64,000 bases of DNA from JAVKFY01 sp040223615 (GCA_040223615.1 JAVKFY010000047.1:1-64000), one strand, 5' to 3'. Shown: positions 19,081 through 29,006, numbered from the stretch's first letter. Program-made: numbers and translations. The notes: generated by a model from the letters alone, not told the origin.

Positions 19081-20460
19081 ATGTATCTGACAACTGTCGC
19101 CGTCCTGCTGGTGCTGACCGCCGTCAGCTTCCAGCTCGGCCGGCGCCGCGCCTTGGCCGGCGCCGGCGGCGACATTGCCGGCCTGCACTCGCTCCCCGGC
19201 TACTACGGCATGTTCGTCGCCCTGTGGTGCGCTCTCCCGGCGCTACTGCTCCTGCTGCTCGGCTGGGCCTTCGAGGGCAACCTGATCGAGCAACTGGTGA
19301 TCGCCGGCCTGCCCGACGAGATGCAGGCGCTGCCGGCGAACGAGTTGAGCCTGCTCTACAACGATATCCGCAACCTGGCCAACGCCGACGCCATGTCCGG
19401 CGCACCGACCCCGGTGACGATCGAAGCGGCCGACCGGTTGCAGAACTACCAGACGATTTTCGCCGCCGCCCTGGGCGTGCTGGCGCTGGTCCTGGCGATC
19501 GCCGGCCTGACCATGGCCCAACGGCTGATCAACCCGGACTTCCGCGCCCGCAATCGGGTCGAGCGGATCTTCCGGGTGCTGCTGATCGGCGCCTCGACGA
19601 TCGCCATCCTGACCACCATCGGCATCGTCGTCTCGCTGTTGTTCGAGGCGATGCGCTTCTTCGCCAAGGTGCCGTTCACCGAGTTCCTGTTCGGCATCCA
19701 CTGGAGCCCGCAGACCGCGCTGCGCGCCGACCAGGTCGCCTCCGAAGGCGAGTTCGGCGCCATTCCGATTTTCGCCGGCACCATGCTGATCAGCCTCATC
19801 GCGCTGACCGTGGCGGTGCCGATCGGCCTGATGGCGGCGATCTACATGGCCGAGTATGCCGCGCCGAAGGTGCGCGCCACGGTGAAGCCGCTGCTGGAGA
19901 TCCTGGCCGGCATCCCGACCGTGGTGTACGGCTTCTTCGCCGCGCTCACCATCGCTCCGATACTGCGCGACAGCGGCACCGTCCTGGGCCTGGACGTCGC
20001 CAGCGAGAGCGCGCTGGCCGCCGGCCTGGTGATGGGTGTGATGATCATCCCGTTCGTCTCCTCGCTCAGCGATGACGTGATCTCCGCGGTGCCGCAATCG
20101 CTGCGCGAGGGCTCCTACGGTCTCGGCGCGACCAAGTCGGAGACCATCCGCCAGGTGATCCTGCCGGCCGCCCTGCCGGGCGTGGTCGGCGCCGTGCTGC
20201 TGGCCGCCAGCCGCGCCATCGGCGAAACCATGATCGTGGTGATGGCCGCCGGCCTAGCCGCCAACCTGACCGCCAATCCGTTCGAGGCGGTGACCACGGT
20301 GACGGTGCAGATCGTCACCCTGCTGGTCGGCGACCAGGAATTCGACAGCGCCAAGACGTTGGCCGCCTTCGCGCTCGGCCTGGTGCTGTTCGTGGTCACC
20401 CTGTGCCTGAACATTTTCGCTCTGGCCATCGTCAAGAAGTATCGGGAGCGCTATGACTGA
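19081..20460 (+). CDS. pstC: Phosphate ABC transporter permease PstC
   Basis: 459 residues, the long alphaproteobacterial form. Two or three extra N-terminal membrane segments and a periplasmic stretch (about residues 65-120) precede the core MetI-type permease domain, which starts near 235 (GTMLISLIALTVAVPIGL). The EAA loop is seen as ISAVPQSLREGSYGLGATKSETIRQV. It forms the channel with PstA. Its last 8 nt overlap pstA. Confidence 0.95.
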   Translation: MYLTTVAVLLVLTAVSFQLGRRRALAGAGGDIAGLHSLPGYYGMFVALWCALPALLLLLLGWAFEGNLIEQLVIAGLPDEMQALPANELSLLYNDIRNLANADAMSGAPTPVTIEAADRLQNYQTIFAAALGVLALVLAIAGLTMAQRLINPDFRARNRVERIFRVLLIGASTIAILTTIGIVVSLLFEAMRFFAKVPFTEFLFGIHWSPQTALRADQVASEGEFGAIPIFAGTMLISLIALTVAVPIGLMAAIYMAEYAAPKVRATVKPLLEILAGIPTVVYGFFAALTIAPILRDSGTVLGLDVASESALAAGLVMGVMIIPFVSSLSDDVISAVPQSLREGSYGLGATKSETIRQVILPAALPGVVGAVLLAASRAIGETMIVVMAAGLAANLTANPFEAVTTVTVQIVTLLVGDQEFDSAKTLAAFALGLVLFVVTLCLNIFALAIVKKYRERYD

Positions 20461-21748
20461 TACGGCGCAACCGCTACCGAACGCTTCGACGATGAGCCAG
20501 CAGAGTTCCCGTATCGCCAAGCGCTATGCCGCCGAGCGTCGCTTCCGGCTGTATGGTCAGCTTGCCATTGGCCTGGCCCTGGGCTTCCTGGTGCTGCTGC
20601 TCGGCTCGATCATGGTCAAGGGCCTGCCGGCCTTCTTCCAGACCGAGGTGGAACTGGAGATCCATTTCGACCCGCAGGTCATCGATCCGACCGGCGCGCG
20701 AGAACAGCAGACCCTGTCCTCAGCGAACTACAACGCGCTGGTGCGCCAATCGCTCACCGCTCGCTTCCCCGACGTCACCGGGCGGCGCGACAAGCGCAAG
20801 CTCTATGGCATCGTCAGCTCCGGCGCGCCGTTCGACCTGCGCGAGATGGTGCTGGCCGACCCGTCCCTGATCGGCCAGACCCGTACCGTCTGGCTGCCGG
20901 CCTCCGACGACGTCGACCAGTTCGAGAAGGGCAACATCACCGCCGGCGACGGCGGGCGGATCAGCGACCAGGAAGCCGAGTGGGTGCGCAGCCTGCGCGA
21001 CGACGGCGTCCTGACCGGCCACTTCAACACCCGCTTCTTCTCCTCCGGCGACAGCCGCGAGCCGGAACTGGCCGGCGTCTGGGGCGCCGCGGCGGGCAGC
21101 TTCTTCACCCTGCTGGTCTGCCTGCTGCTGGCCTTTCCGGTGGCGGTGATGTCAGCGATCTACCTGGAGGAGTTCGCCAAGAAGAACCGCTGGGCGGAGC
21201 TGATCGAGGTCAACATCAACAACCTCGCCGCGGTGCCGTCGATCGTCTTCGGCCTGCTCGGCCTGGCGCTGTTCCTCAACGTCTTCGGACTGCCGCGTTC
21301 GGCGCCGCTGGTCGGCGGCATGGTGCTGGCACTGATGACGCTGCCGACCATCATCATCGCCGCCCGCGCCGCGCTGCGCGCCGTGCCGCCGTCGATCCGC
21401 GAAGCCGCGCTCGGCATGGGCGCGAGCCAGATGCAGGTGGTCACCCATCACGTGCTGCCGCTGGCGATGCCCGGCATCCTGACCGGCACCATCATCGGCA
21501 TGGCCCAGGCGCTGGGCGAGACCGCGCCGCTGCTGATGATCGGCATGGTCGCCTTCATCGTCGACATTCCCGGCGGCGTCACCGACGCGGCCACTGTGCT
21601 GCCGGTGCAGATCTACCTGTGGGCCGACAGCCCGGAACGCGCCTTCGTCGAACGGACCTCGGCGGCGATCCTGGTGCTGCTCGGCTTCCTGATCCTGATG
21701 AACCTGATCGCCGTGCTGCTGCGCAAGCGGTTCGAGCGGCGCTGGTGA
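20453..21748 (+). CDS. pstA: Phosphate ABC transporter permease PstA
   Basis: 431 residues. Membrane segment 1 (about 36-56) is followed by a long periplasmic loop of roughly 150 residues (60-210), typical of the extended alphaproteobacterial PstA. The MetI-type permease core starts at AGSFFTLLVCLLLAFPVAVM. The EAA loop is PPSIREAALGMGASQMQVV. It pairs with PstC. The start overlaps pstC by 8 nt. Confidence 0.95.
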   Translation: MTDTAQPLPNASTMSQQSSRIAKRYAAERRFRLYGQLAIGLALGFLVLLLGSIMVKGLPAFFQTEVELEIHFDPQVIDPTGAREQQTLSSANYNALVRQSLTARFPDVTGRRDKRKLYGIVSSGAPFDLREMVLADPSLIGQTRTVWLPASDDVDQFEKGNITAGDGGRISDQEAEWVRSLRDDGVLTGHFNTRFFSSGDSREPELAGVWGAAAGSFFTLLVCLLLAFPVAVMSAIYLEEFAKKNRWAELIEVNINNLAAVPSIVFGLLGLALFLNVFGLPRSAPLVGGMVLALMTLPTIIIAARAALRAVPPSIREAALGMGASQMQVVTHHVLPLAMPGILTGTIIGMAQALGETAPLLMIGMVAFIVDIPGGVTDAATVLPVQIYLWADSPERAFVERTSAAILVLLGFLILMNLIAVLLRKRFERRW

Positions 21749-21762
21749 TAGGAACAAGAGAC

Positions 21763-22545
21763 ATGAACGCACCAGCCCCGGTCATGGCCGCGCCGAAGAT
21801 GGCCGCCCGCAACGTCGACGTGTTCTATGGCGACAAGCAGGCGCTGTTCGATGTCGAACTGGATATTCCGACCAACCGGGTCACCGCGCTGATCGGCCCG
21901 TCGGGTTGCGGCAAGAGCACCTTCCTGCGCTGTCTCAACCGGATGAACGACGTGGTCGACATCTGTCGCGTGCGGGGCTCGATCACGCTCGACGGCGAAG
22001 ACATCTACGCGAGCTCGCTCGATGTGGTGCAGCTCCGCGCCCGCGTCGGCATGGTGTTCCAGAAGCCCAACCCGTTCCCGAAGTCGATCTACGACAACGT
22101 CGCCTACGGCCCGCGCATCCATGGCCTGGCCGGCGACAAGCAGACCCTGGACGGGATCGTCGAGGACAGCCTGCAGAAGGCCGGTCTGTGGGAAGAGGCC
22201 AAGGATCGTCTGGCACAGCCCGGCACCGGCCTGTCCGGCGGACAGCAGCAGCGCCTGTGCATAGCCCGCGCCAACCCGGTGAACCCGGAAGTGGTGCTGA
22301 TGGACGAGCCGTGTTCGGCGCTGGACCCGATCGCCACCGCGCGTATCGAGGAACTGATCGACGAGCTCAGCGCCAACTACACCATCGTCATCGTCACCCA
22401 CTCGATGCAGCAGGCGGCGCGCGTGTCGAACTACACGGCCTTCTTTCACCTCGGCAAGCTGGTCGAGCGCGACGAGACCGCGACGATATTCACCAGCCCG
22501 TCGGACCAACGCACCCAGGACTACATCACCGGCCGGTTCGGTTGA
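21763..22545 (+). CDS. pstB: Phosphate ABC transporter ATP-binding protein PstB
   Basis: 260 residues. Walker A GPSGCGKST is at 45-53, with Q-loop VFQKPNPFPKS, signature LSGGQQQRLCIARA, Walker B VVLMDEP and switch His in VTHSMQQA. CSALDPIATARIEELI is the usual PstB D-loop segment. After the signature, family members usually read ARAIAV; here it is ARANPV, a local variation outside the catalytic residues. An unrelated upstream extension of the frame lies within pstA and is rejected. It couples ATP hydrolysis to phosphate import. Confidence 0.97.
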   Translation: MNAPAPVMAAPKMAARNVDVFYGDKQALFDVELDIPTNRVTALIGPSGCGKSTFLRCLNRMNDVVDICRVRGSITLDGEDIYASSLDVVQLRARVGMVFQKPNPFPKSIYDNVAYGPRIHGLAGDKQTLDGIVEDSLQKAGLWEEAKDRLAQPGTGLSGGQQQRLCIARANPVNPEVVLMDEPCSALDPIATARIEELIDELSANYTIVIVTHSMQQAARVSNYTAFFHLGKLVERDETATIFTSPSDQRTQDYITGRFG

Positions 22546-22556
22546 CGGAGAGAACG

Positions 22557-23279
22557 ATGGACAAGGGCAAGACTGACCACATCGTCTCCGCCTACGACCA
22601 GGAACTGGCCGAGCTGTCGTCGATGATCCTGCGCATGGGCGGGCTGGCGGAAGCGCAGCTTGCCAGCGCCATCAAGGCGATCACCACCCGCGACGGCGAG
22701 CTGGCCGAGAGGGTCGTCGCCGCCGACGCCAAGGTCGACGCGTTGGAGGCCGAGGTCGACGAGCACGCCACCCGCATGCTGGCGCTGCGCCAGCCGATGG
22801 CAGTCGACCTGCGCGCCATCGTCGCCGGGCTGAAACTGTCGGCCGACCTGGAACGCATCGCCGACTATGCCAAGAACATCGCCAAGCGCTCGCTGGCGCT
22901 GAACCAGAATCCGACGCTGCCGGCGGTGCATGCGGTACCGCGCATCGGCGGCCTGGCGCAGCGGATGATCTCCGATGTGCTTGACGCCTACGCGCGGCGC
23001 GACGTGCCGATGGCGATCGAGGTCTGGCATCGCGACGAGGATGTCGACCAGCTCTACAACAGCCTGTTCCGCGAGCTGCTGACCTACATGATGGAGGACG
23101 CGCGCACCATCACCTCCGGCACGCACCTGATGTTCGTCGCCAAGAATATCGAGCGCGTCGGCGACCTGGCCACCAACATGGCCGAGACCATCTACTTCCT
23201 GATCGAGGGCAAGACGCTGGAAGAGCGCCGGCCGAAGGGCGACGACACGTCGTCCTATGCCGGTCCCGACCAGGGCTGA
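22557..23279 (+). CDS. phoU: Phosphate signalling protein PhoU
   Basis: 240 residues with two three-helix PhoU repeats. Each carries the metal-binding E/D-x-x-D-type patterns (DLERIADYAKNIAKRSL in repeat 1, KNIERVGDLATNMAETIYF in repeat 2). GGAGAGAACG precedes the ATG. PhoU links PstSCAB to PhoR and keeps the regulon off when phosphate is plentiful. It is 11 nt after pstB and 5 nt before phoB. Confidence 0.96.
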   Translation: MDKGKTDHIVSAYDQELAELSSMILRMGGLAEAQLASAIKAITTRDGELAERVVAADAKVDALEAEVDEHATRMLALRQPMAVDLRAIVAGLKLSADLERIADYAKNIAKRSLALNQNPTLPAVHAVPRIGGLAQRMISDVLDAYARRDVPMAIEVWHRDEDVDQLYNSLFRELLTYMMEDARTITSGTHLMFVAKNIERVGDLATNMAETIYFLIEGKTLEERRPKGDDTSSYAGPDQG

Positions 23280-23284
23280 GGCAG

Positions 23285-23992
23285 GTGTCGACGATGCAGC
23301 CGCGAATTCTTCTGGTCGAGGACGAGGCACCGCTGGTCACGGTGTTGAGCTACAATTTCCAGGCCGCCGGTTTCGAGGTGGAGACCGCCACCGACGGCGA
23401 GGAAGCGCTGCTGCTGATCGAGGAGCGCGTGCCCGACCTGGTGGTGCTGGACTGGATGTTGCCGGGCGTCTCCGGCCTGGAGGTCTGCCGCCGGCTGCGT
23501 CGCGGCAACGAAACCGCGCAGCTCCCGGTGGTGATGCTGACGGCGCGGGCGGAGGAGAACGACCGCCTGCGCGGGCTGGAGATCGGCGCCGACGACTATG
23601 TCACCAAACCGTTCTCACCGAAGGAGCTGATCGCCCGCGTCCGCGCCGTGCTGCGCCGCACCCGTCCGGCCACGGCGCAGGAGACGCTGGAGTTCGACGA
23701 CCTGAAGCTCGACCTGGTGCGCCACCGGGTGACCCGGCGCGGCCGCGACGTGCATCTCGGTCCGACCGAGTTCCGCCTGCTGCGCTACCTGCTGGAACAC
23801 CCCGGCCGGGTGTTCAGCCGCGAACAGATACTGGACGCGGTCTGGGGCCACGACGCCGAGATCGAGCTGCGCACCGTCGACGTGCACATCCGCCGCCTGC
23901 GCAAGGCGCTGAACGGCGGCGGCGGCCCCGACCTGATCCGTACCGTACGCGCCGCCGGCTACGCCTTGGACCACGCCGACGCCGAGGTCTAA
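23285..23992 (+). CDS. phoB: Phosphate regulon response regulator PhoB
   Basis: 235 residues from GTG at 23285; an ATG three codons later (23294) is an equal alternative. The receiver has VEDE, phosphoacceptor Asp56 (VVLDWMLPG), Thr in MLTARAEENDR and Lys in YVTKPFSPKEL. The winged-helix domain has LGPTEFRLLRYLLEHPGRVF and VDVHIRRLRKAL, the PhoB recognition region. It activates promoters with PHO boxes, here pstS (17905) and phnC (59900). Confidence 0.96.
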   Translation: MSTMQPRILLVEDEAPLVTVLSYNFQAAGFEVETATDGEEALLLIEERVPDLVVLDWMLPGVSGLEVCRRLRRGNETAQLPVVMLTARAEENDRLRGLEIGADDYVTKPFSPKELIARVRAVLRRTRPATAQETLEFDDLKLDLVRHRVTRRGRDVHLGPTEFRLLRYLLEHPGRVFSREQILDAVWGHDAEIELRTVDVHIRRLRKALNGGGGPDLIRTVRAAGYALDHADAEV

Positions 23993-24020
23993 GCTTGGCT
24001 TCCAGAAGAGGGAGCCGGTT

Positions 24021-25457
24021 ATGAGCGAAACCACCTGTATCCGCAACGCCGCCTGGGTCGCCGCCTGGGACCAGTCTGGCCAGCGCCACGTCTACGCCCG
24101 CGAAATCGACGTCGCCTTCACCGACGGTGCGATCGTTCACGTCGGGCCGAACTACACCGGCGCCTGCGATCGCGAGATCGACGGCAGCCGTCGCTTCGTC
24201 ATGCCCGGCCTGGTCAACATCCACGCGCATCCCTGCACCGAGCTCGCCACCAAGGGCATCCGCGAGGACCACGGCGTGCCCGAGCAATACATGACCGGCC
24301 TGTACGAGCGCATGCTGGCCTTCCGGCTGGACACCGACGGCCAGCGCGCCGGCGCCGAGGCCGCCTATGCCGAGGCGTTGCAGTGCGGCATCACCACGCT
24401 GGCCGACCTGTCCGGCGGCATCGACGGCTGGCTCGACCTGCAGGCGCGCTCGGGCCTGCGCATGTACGCCGCGCCGGCCTTCGCCTCGGCGCGCTGGCGC
24501 ATGGAGCAACGCCACGAACTGCTGTTCGACTGGGACGAGAAGGCCGGCGAGGCCGGCTTCGAGCGCGCCATCGCGCTGATGGAGCAGGCCGAGGCGCACG
24601 AATGCGGCCGGATCAAGGGCATCGTCTTCCCGGCGCAGATCGAGACCGTGACCCCCGACCTGTTCCGCAAGGCCAAGGCCTACGCCGACCAGACCGGCCG
24701 GCCGATCACCACCCACATCTCGCAGTCGGTGATCGAGTTCAACGAGATCGTCCAGCGCCACGGCGTCTCGCCGGTGCAATACGGCCAGTCGATCGGCCTG
24801 CTCGGCCCGTCGACGATCCTCGGCCACTGCATGTTCATCGACCAGCATTCCTCGCTGCGCTGGCACACCCGCGATGACCTGCGCCTGCTGGCCGAGAGCG
24901 GCACCTCGGTGGCGCACTGCCCGGCGCCCTTCGCGCGCTACGGCGACAAGCTGGAGGACATCGGCGCCTACGCGGCGGCCGGCGTGAATGTCGGCATGGG
25001 CACCGACGTGGCGCCGCACAACCTGCTGGAGGAGATGCGGCTGGCAATCATCCTGGCCCGCGTGCACCGCAAGCACATGGATGCCGCCAATTCGACCCTG
25101 CTGTTCAACGCCGCCACGCTGGCCGGCGCCAAGGCGCTGGGCCGCGACGACATCGGTCGGCTGGCACCCGGCGCCAAGGCCGATATCGTGCTGGTCGACC
25201 TCGACAACGAAGACATGCGGCCGCTGCGCGACCCGATCCGCACGCTGATCTTCACCGCGGTCGACCGCGCCATCGCCGAGGTCTTCGTCGACGGCCGCCA
25301 GGTGGTCGAGAACGGCAAGTGCACCACGCTCGACCGCACCGACGCGCTGCAGCGCCTGGAGGCGGCGCAGCAACGGATGATCTCCAACGTGCCGCAGCAC
25401 GATTTCATGCACCGCACGGCAGAGGAAATCTCACCGCTGACGTTGCCCACGGCCTGA
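24021..25457 (+). CDS. Amidohydrolase (Atz/Trz-like cytosine deaminase superfamily)
   Basis: 478 residues in the metal-dependent amidohydrolase fold. Candidate metal ligands are His68 and His70 (VNIHAHPC), His232 (TTHISQS), His269 (LGHCMF) and Asp329 (GMGTDVAPHN), the single-metal subtype seen in TrzN/AtzA-like chlorohydrolases and aminohydrolases. The beta-sandwich around the barrel is closed by GRLAPGAKADIVLVD. Substrates of this group are aminated heterocycles or guanidines; which one cannot be told. It follows phoB by 28 nt but is unlikely to belong to the Pho circuit functionally. It is followed by a DMT transporter at 9 nt. Confidence 0.88.
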   Translation: MSETTCIRNAAWVAAWDQSGQRHVYAREIDVAFTDGAIVHVGPNYTGACDREIDGSRRFVMPGLVNIHAHPCTELATKGIREDHGVPEQYMTGLYERMLAFRLDTDGQRAGAEAAYAEALQCGITTLADLSGGIDGWLDLQARSGLRMYAAPAFASARWRMEQRHELLFDWDEKAGEAGFERAIALMEQAEAHECGRIKGIVFPAQIETVTPDLFRKAKAYADQTGRPITTHISQSVIEFNEIVQRHGVSPVQYGQSIGLLGPSTILGHCMFIDQHSSLRWHTRDDLRLLAESGTSVAHCPAPFARYGDKLEDIGAYAAAGVNVGMGTDVAPHNLLEEMRLAIILARVHRKHMDAANSTLLFNAATLAGAKALGRDDIGRLAPGAKADIVLVDLDNEDMRPLRDPIRTLIFTAVDRAIAEVFVDGRQVVENGKCTTLDRTDALQRLEAAQQRMISNVPQHDFMHRTAEEISPLTLPTA

Positions 25458-25466
25458 CATTCGGCG

Positions 25467-26342
25467 ATGGCCGACAGTCCGACGACCGCCGCGGTCGCCG
25501 CGCGGCCCTCGCTGCTGCCCGCGATGGCATGGATGTCGGGGGCGCTGGTGTCGTTCGTCGGCATGGGCGTGGCCGGGCGCGAGCTGGCGGTCGAGCTGGC
25601 GCCGCACCACGCCTCATTCTACCGCAGCGCCATCTGCCTGCTGATCCTGCTGCCCTTCGTCTGGCGCGGCGGCTGGGCAGCGATGCGCACCCGCATCCCG
25701 GTCAAGCACGTGGTGCGCAACTCGGTCCACTATGGCGCGCAGTGGTGCTGGCTGTTCGGCGTCGGCGTGCTGCCGCTCACCGAAGTCTTCGCCATCGAGT
25801 TCACGGCACCGATCTGGACCGCGCTGATCGCCGCCGCCTTCCTGTCGGAACGTCTGACCGGATCGCGCCTGACCGCCATCGGCCTCGGCTTCGCCGGGGT
25901 GATGGTGATGCTGCGCCCGGGCCTGGCGGTGATCGACCCGGCCTCGTTCGTGGTGCTGGCGGCGGCCTTCGGCTACGCCGTCGCCTATGTGCTGACCCGG
26001 CGGATGATGGCGACGGAATCGGCCCTGACGCTGATCTGGTGGATGAGCCTGGTGCAGTTGCCGTGGGGCGCAGCGCTGTCGATCGGCGACTTCGTGGTGC
26101 CGAGCCCGGACCTGTATCCGTGGGTGGCGCTGATCGGCCTGTCCGGCCTGACCTCGCACTACTGCGTCGGGCGGGCGCTGATCCTGGCCGACGCGACGGT
26201 GGTGGTGCCGCTGGACTTCCTGCGGCTGCCGCTGATCGCGCTCGTCGCCTGGCTGCTCTACAACGAGGCCGTCGACCCCTTCGTCGCCGTCGGCGCCGCC
26301 CTGGTCCTGGCCGCCAACTGGATCAACCTGCGCAGCGGTTAG
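25467..26342 (+). CDS. DMT superfamily transporter (EamA family)
   Basis: 291 residues with about ten membrane segments arranged as two EamA repeats. The first includes EVFAIEFTAPIWTALIAAAFL; the second ends in the PLDFLRLPLIALVAWLLYNE segment. Members export metabolites or amino acids. Close spacing to the amidohydrolase suggests shared expression. Its stop overlaps the convergent small membrane protein by 4 nt (TTAG shared). Confidence 0.88.
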   Translation: MADSPTTAAVAARPSLLPAMAWMSGALVSFVGMGVAGRELAVELAPHHASFYRSAICLLILLPFVWRGGWAAMRTRIPVKHVVRNSVHYGAQWCWLFGVGVLPLTEVFAIEFTAPIWTALIAAAFLSERLTGSRLTAIGLGFAGVMVMLRPGLAVIDPASFVVLAAAFGYAVAYVLTRRMMATESALTLIWWMSLVQLPWGAALSIGDFVVPSPDLYPWVALIGLSGLTSHYCVGRALILADATVVVPLDFLRLPLIALVAWLLYNEAVDPFVAVGAALVLAANWINLRSG

Positions 26343-26674
26343 GAATCTTCGCCCCAGAGCTGGGCGCGCAGGCAGGCCATCTTGCGCTTGGCGCGGGGGT
26401 CCGTGAGCCGGTCGATCTCGGTGGCCAGTGCCATAAGCCGTTCGGCTTCCTCGCGCATCCGCCGCAGGCCCTCGCCGCCACCGCGCGGCTCGGTCCACAG
26501 GCCGAGCCAGTCCAGTGCGATCAGCAACACGAAGGACACCACGAAGATGATGACGATGGCGACATAGATCGCCGGCGACCACACGAACCAGAAGGCCAGC
26601 GGCGTCACCGCCAGGATCACGCCCAGCAGCGCCATGCCGGCTTCGCGGATGAAGCGAAGATGGTGGATTTCCAT
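26339..26674 (-). CDS. Small two-helix membrane protein, unknown function
   Basis: 111 residues. Two membrane segments (about 13-32 and 35-56) are followed by a cytoplasmic tail with many Arg/Glu (GEGLRRMREEAERLMALATE), probably helical or coiled. No family recognised. It lies 5 nt after the acyl-CoA ligase stop on the same strand, so it is probably the last gene of the gshB-methyltransferase-ligase unit. Confidence 0.65.
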   Translation of the reverse strand: MEIHHLRFIREAGMALLGVILAVTPLAFWFVWSPAIYVAIVIIFVVSFVLLIALDWLGLWTEPRGGGEGLRRMREEAERLMALATEIDRLTDPRAKRKMACLRAQLWGEDS

Positions 26675-26679
26675 CGTGC

Positions 26680-28218
26680 CTACCCCTGGTTCTCCTGTTT
26701 CAGGACCTCGCGCAGTTCGGTCTTCAGTATCTTGCCATAGTTATTCTTCGGCAGCGCATCAACGAAACGATAGCTCTTCGGCCGCTTGAACCGGGCGATC
26801 TGGTCCAGGCACAGCGCGTCGAGCTCGGCCTCGGCCACGTCGCCGCCCTCGCGGCGCACCACGAAGGCGACCACCTCCTCGCCCCAGTCGGCGTGCGGCC
26901 GGCCGACCACCGAACATTCCAGCACGCCGGCGTGGCGCAGCAGTACCTCCTCGATCTCGCGCGGATAGATATTGGTGCCGCCGGAGATGATCATGTCCTT
27001 GGAGCGGTCCTTCAGCGTCAGGAAGCCCTCGTCGTCGAACGCGCCGACGTCGCCGGTATGCAGCCAGCCGCCGCGCAGCCCCGCCTCGGTGGCCTCCGCA
27101 TTCTGCCAGTAGCCGGCCATCACGACGTCGCCGCGGCAGACGATCTCGCCGATCTCGCCGGCCGGCAGCTCGTTGTCATCCTCGTCGACGACCCGGACCT
27201 CGACATCGGTGCGCGCGATGCCGACCGAGCCGAGCCGGTCGAAATAGCGCGGATGGTCGCGCTCCTGGTGCATCGCCTTGGTCAGGCCGGTGATCGTCAT
27301 CGGCGCCTCGCCCTGGCCGTAGAGCTGGATCAGCACCGGCCCCAGCGTGTCGAGCGCCTTCAGCGTGTCCTGCACGTAGGACGGCCCGCCGCCATAGACG
27401 ATGGTCTTCAGGTGCGTCAGGTCGGTCTCGCGGATCGCAGCCGAGTTGATCAGCCGCGTGATCATGGTCGGCGCGAAGAAGAAGGTGATGCCCGGCCAGT
27501 GCTCGATCAGCCGGCAGCATTCCGCCGGATCGAAGCCGCCGCTGGCCGGGATCACGTTGTTCGCCGCCTTGGCCACGTGCGGCAGCGCGTAGAGACCGGA
27601 GCCGTGCGACAGCGGCGCGCAGTGCACCATGCAGTCGGTCGGCTCGACCCAGTCCACGTCGCCGAAATAATTCATCACCATCGAGGTCAGGTTGCGGTGA
27701 GTCAGCATCGCGCCCTTCGGCCGCCCGGTGGTGCCCGAGGTGTAGAACAGCCAGGCCAGGTCGGTCGGATCGACGTCGGCCAGGTCCAGCGCGTCGGCCG
27801 CCGCCAGCTTGTCATGCGCCACGCCGCCGGCTTCGATCACGTGCTCGAGCGTGGCGATCTCGCCGGCCAGCGGCGCGATCTTGTCCATCAGGTCCGCGGT
27901 CGCGAAACACGCCCGCGCGCCCGAATTCTCCAGGATGTAGGCGAACTCGCGCGGATGCAGCTTGGCGTTGACCGGCACCGCCGCCAGCCCGGCATGCCAG
28001 ATCGCGTACAGCACCTCCAGGAAGGTGACGTGGTTGGTCATGGTCAGCGCCACCCGATCGCCGGGCCGCAGCTTCAATGTCTCCCGTAGCCCCCGCGCCA
28101 GCTTCGCCGCCCGGGTGCCGAGCTCGCCGTAGCTGGCGACAACCTCGGTGCCGAGCGAGACCGCCGGCCGGTCAGCGAAGGCGCGCGCCGCGTCGCGCAG
28201 CATCTTGGCGTGGTTCAT
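26680..28218 (-). CDS. AMP-dependent acyl-CoA synthetase/ligase
   Basis: 512 residues from the ATG in the ATGA overlap with the methyltransferase. ANL-family motifs: A3 FYTSGTTGRPKGAM, A5 YGQGEAPMT (the usual YGxTE is QGE here), A7 GWLHTGDVG, A8 LKDRSKDMIISGGTNIYP and catalytic Lys near the C-terminus (KNNYGKILK). It activates a carboxylic acid to the acyl-AMP and then CoA thioester. The acid cannot be predicted. A longer upstream frame exists but belongs to the methyltransferase region. Confidence 0.9.
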   Translation of the reverse strand: MNHAKMLRDAARAFADRPAVSLGTEVVASYGELGTRAAKLARGLRETLKLRPGDRVALTMTNHVTFLEVLYAIWHAGLAAVPVNAKLHPREFAYILENSGARACFATADLMDKIAPLAGEIATLEHVIEAGGVAHDKLAAADALDLADVDPTDLAWLFYTSGTTGRPKGAMLTHRNLTSMVMNYFGDVDWVEPTDCMVHCAPLSHGSGLYALPHVAKAANNVIPASGGFDPAECCRLIEHWPGITFFFAPTMITRLINSAAIRETDLTHLKTIVYGGGPSYVQDTLKALDTLGPVLIQLYGQGEAPMTITGLTKAMHQERDHPRYFDRLGSVGIARTDVEVRVVDEDDNELPAGEIGEIVCRGDVVMAGYWQNAEATEAGLRGGWLHTGDVGAFDDEGFLTLKDRSKDMIISGGTNIYPREIEEVLLRHAGVLECSVVGRPHADWGEEVVAFVVRREGGDVAEAELDALCLDQIARFKRPKSYRFVDALPKNNYGKILKTELREVLKQENQG

Positions 28219-29006
28219 CGATGCGTCCCCCACACCGCCGACACGCAATGTGGCACCGCCAGCGGATCGTCCGGGAATTGCTCGGCCAGAATGCCGGCCA
28301 GCTCGGCGTCGAACTTCTCCACCTCGCCGGCGTCGAGGCTGGCGGCGACGCCGGCGCTGGCCCGTATCCGGCCGCGCCACGCCTCGTGCGTGTAGGGCGC
28401 GACGGTGTCGAACGAGAAGCCCTGCACGTCCTCGAGCCCGCCGCCGCGCAGGTCGGTATACCAGCGGCCGTAAATGCCGGTACCGCCGCCCATCTTCCAG
28501 GCCGGGTTGTAGGCGACGATGAGCTGTTCTGTCGCCTCGACCATGTTGCCGGGCAGCGGCAGCCAGTCGAAATGCGCGATCGCCAGCGTGCCGCCCGACC
28601 GCAGCAGCCGGCGCGCCTCGGCCACCGCCTTCGGCCGGTCGAACCAGTGCCAGCACTGCCCGGCGACGACCAGGTCGAAAGCACCGGTGTCGAGACCGGT
28701 CGCCTCCGCCTTGCCCTCGACATAGTCGATGCTGACGCCGGCCTCGGCATCGAGCGCCCGGGCCTGGTCCATCAGCGCAGTCGACGGGTCGAGCGCCGTC
28801 ACCTTGGCGCCGCGTTGCGCCAGCCCGCGCGCCACCGTTCCAGTGCCGGTGCCGAGGTCGAGCGCTACCGTTCCCGGCCGCATCAGGCCCAACGCCACGA
28901 ACCGGTCGAACAGCGCCGGCGGAAAGCCATGCCGGTGTTTGGCGTAGTCACCAGCGGCGCGGCCGAAATCGACCTTCGACGGCGCGCGCGGGTTGTGCTC
29001 GGTCAT
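28215..29006 (-). CDS. Class I SAM-dependent methyltransferase
   Basis: 263 residues. Motif I is VALDLGTGTGTVARGL, with acidic LDPST after strand 2 and AGQCWHWFDRPKAV in the active-site region, the pattern of the yeast Crg1/Tmt1-like methyltransferase family that methylates small carboxylates. Starts and ends in ATGA overlaps with gshB and the acyl-CoA ligase. The three genes should be made as one mRNA. Confidence 0.85.
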   Translation of the reverse strand: MTEHNPRAPSKVDFGRAAGDYAKHRHGFPPALFDRFVALGLMRPGTVALDLGTGTGTVARGLAQRGAKVTALDPSTALMDQARALDAEAGVSIDYVEGKAEATGLDTGAFDLVVAGQCWHWFDRPKAVAEARRLLRSGGTLAIAHFDWLPLPGNMVEATEQLIVAYNPAWKMGGGTGIYGRWYTDLRGGGLEDVQGFSFDTVAPYTHEAWRGRIRASAGVAASLDAGEVEKFDAELAGILAEQFPDDPLAVPHCVSAVWGTHR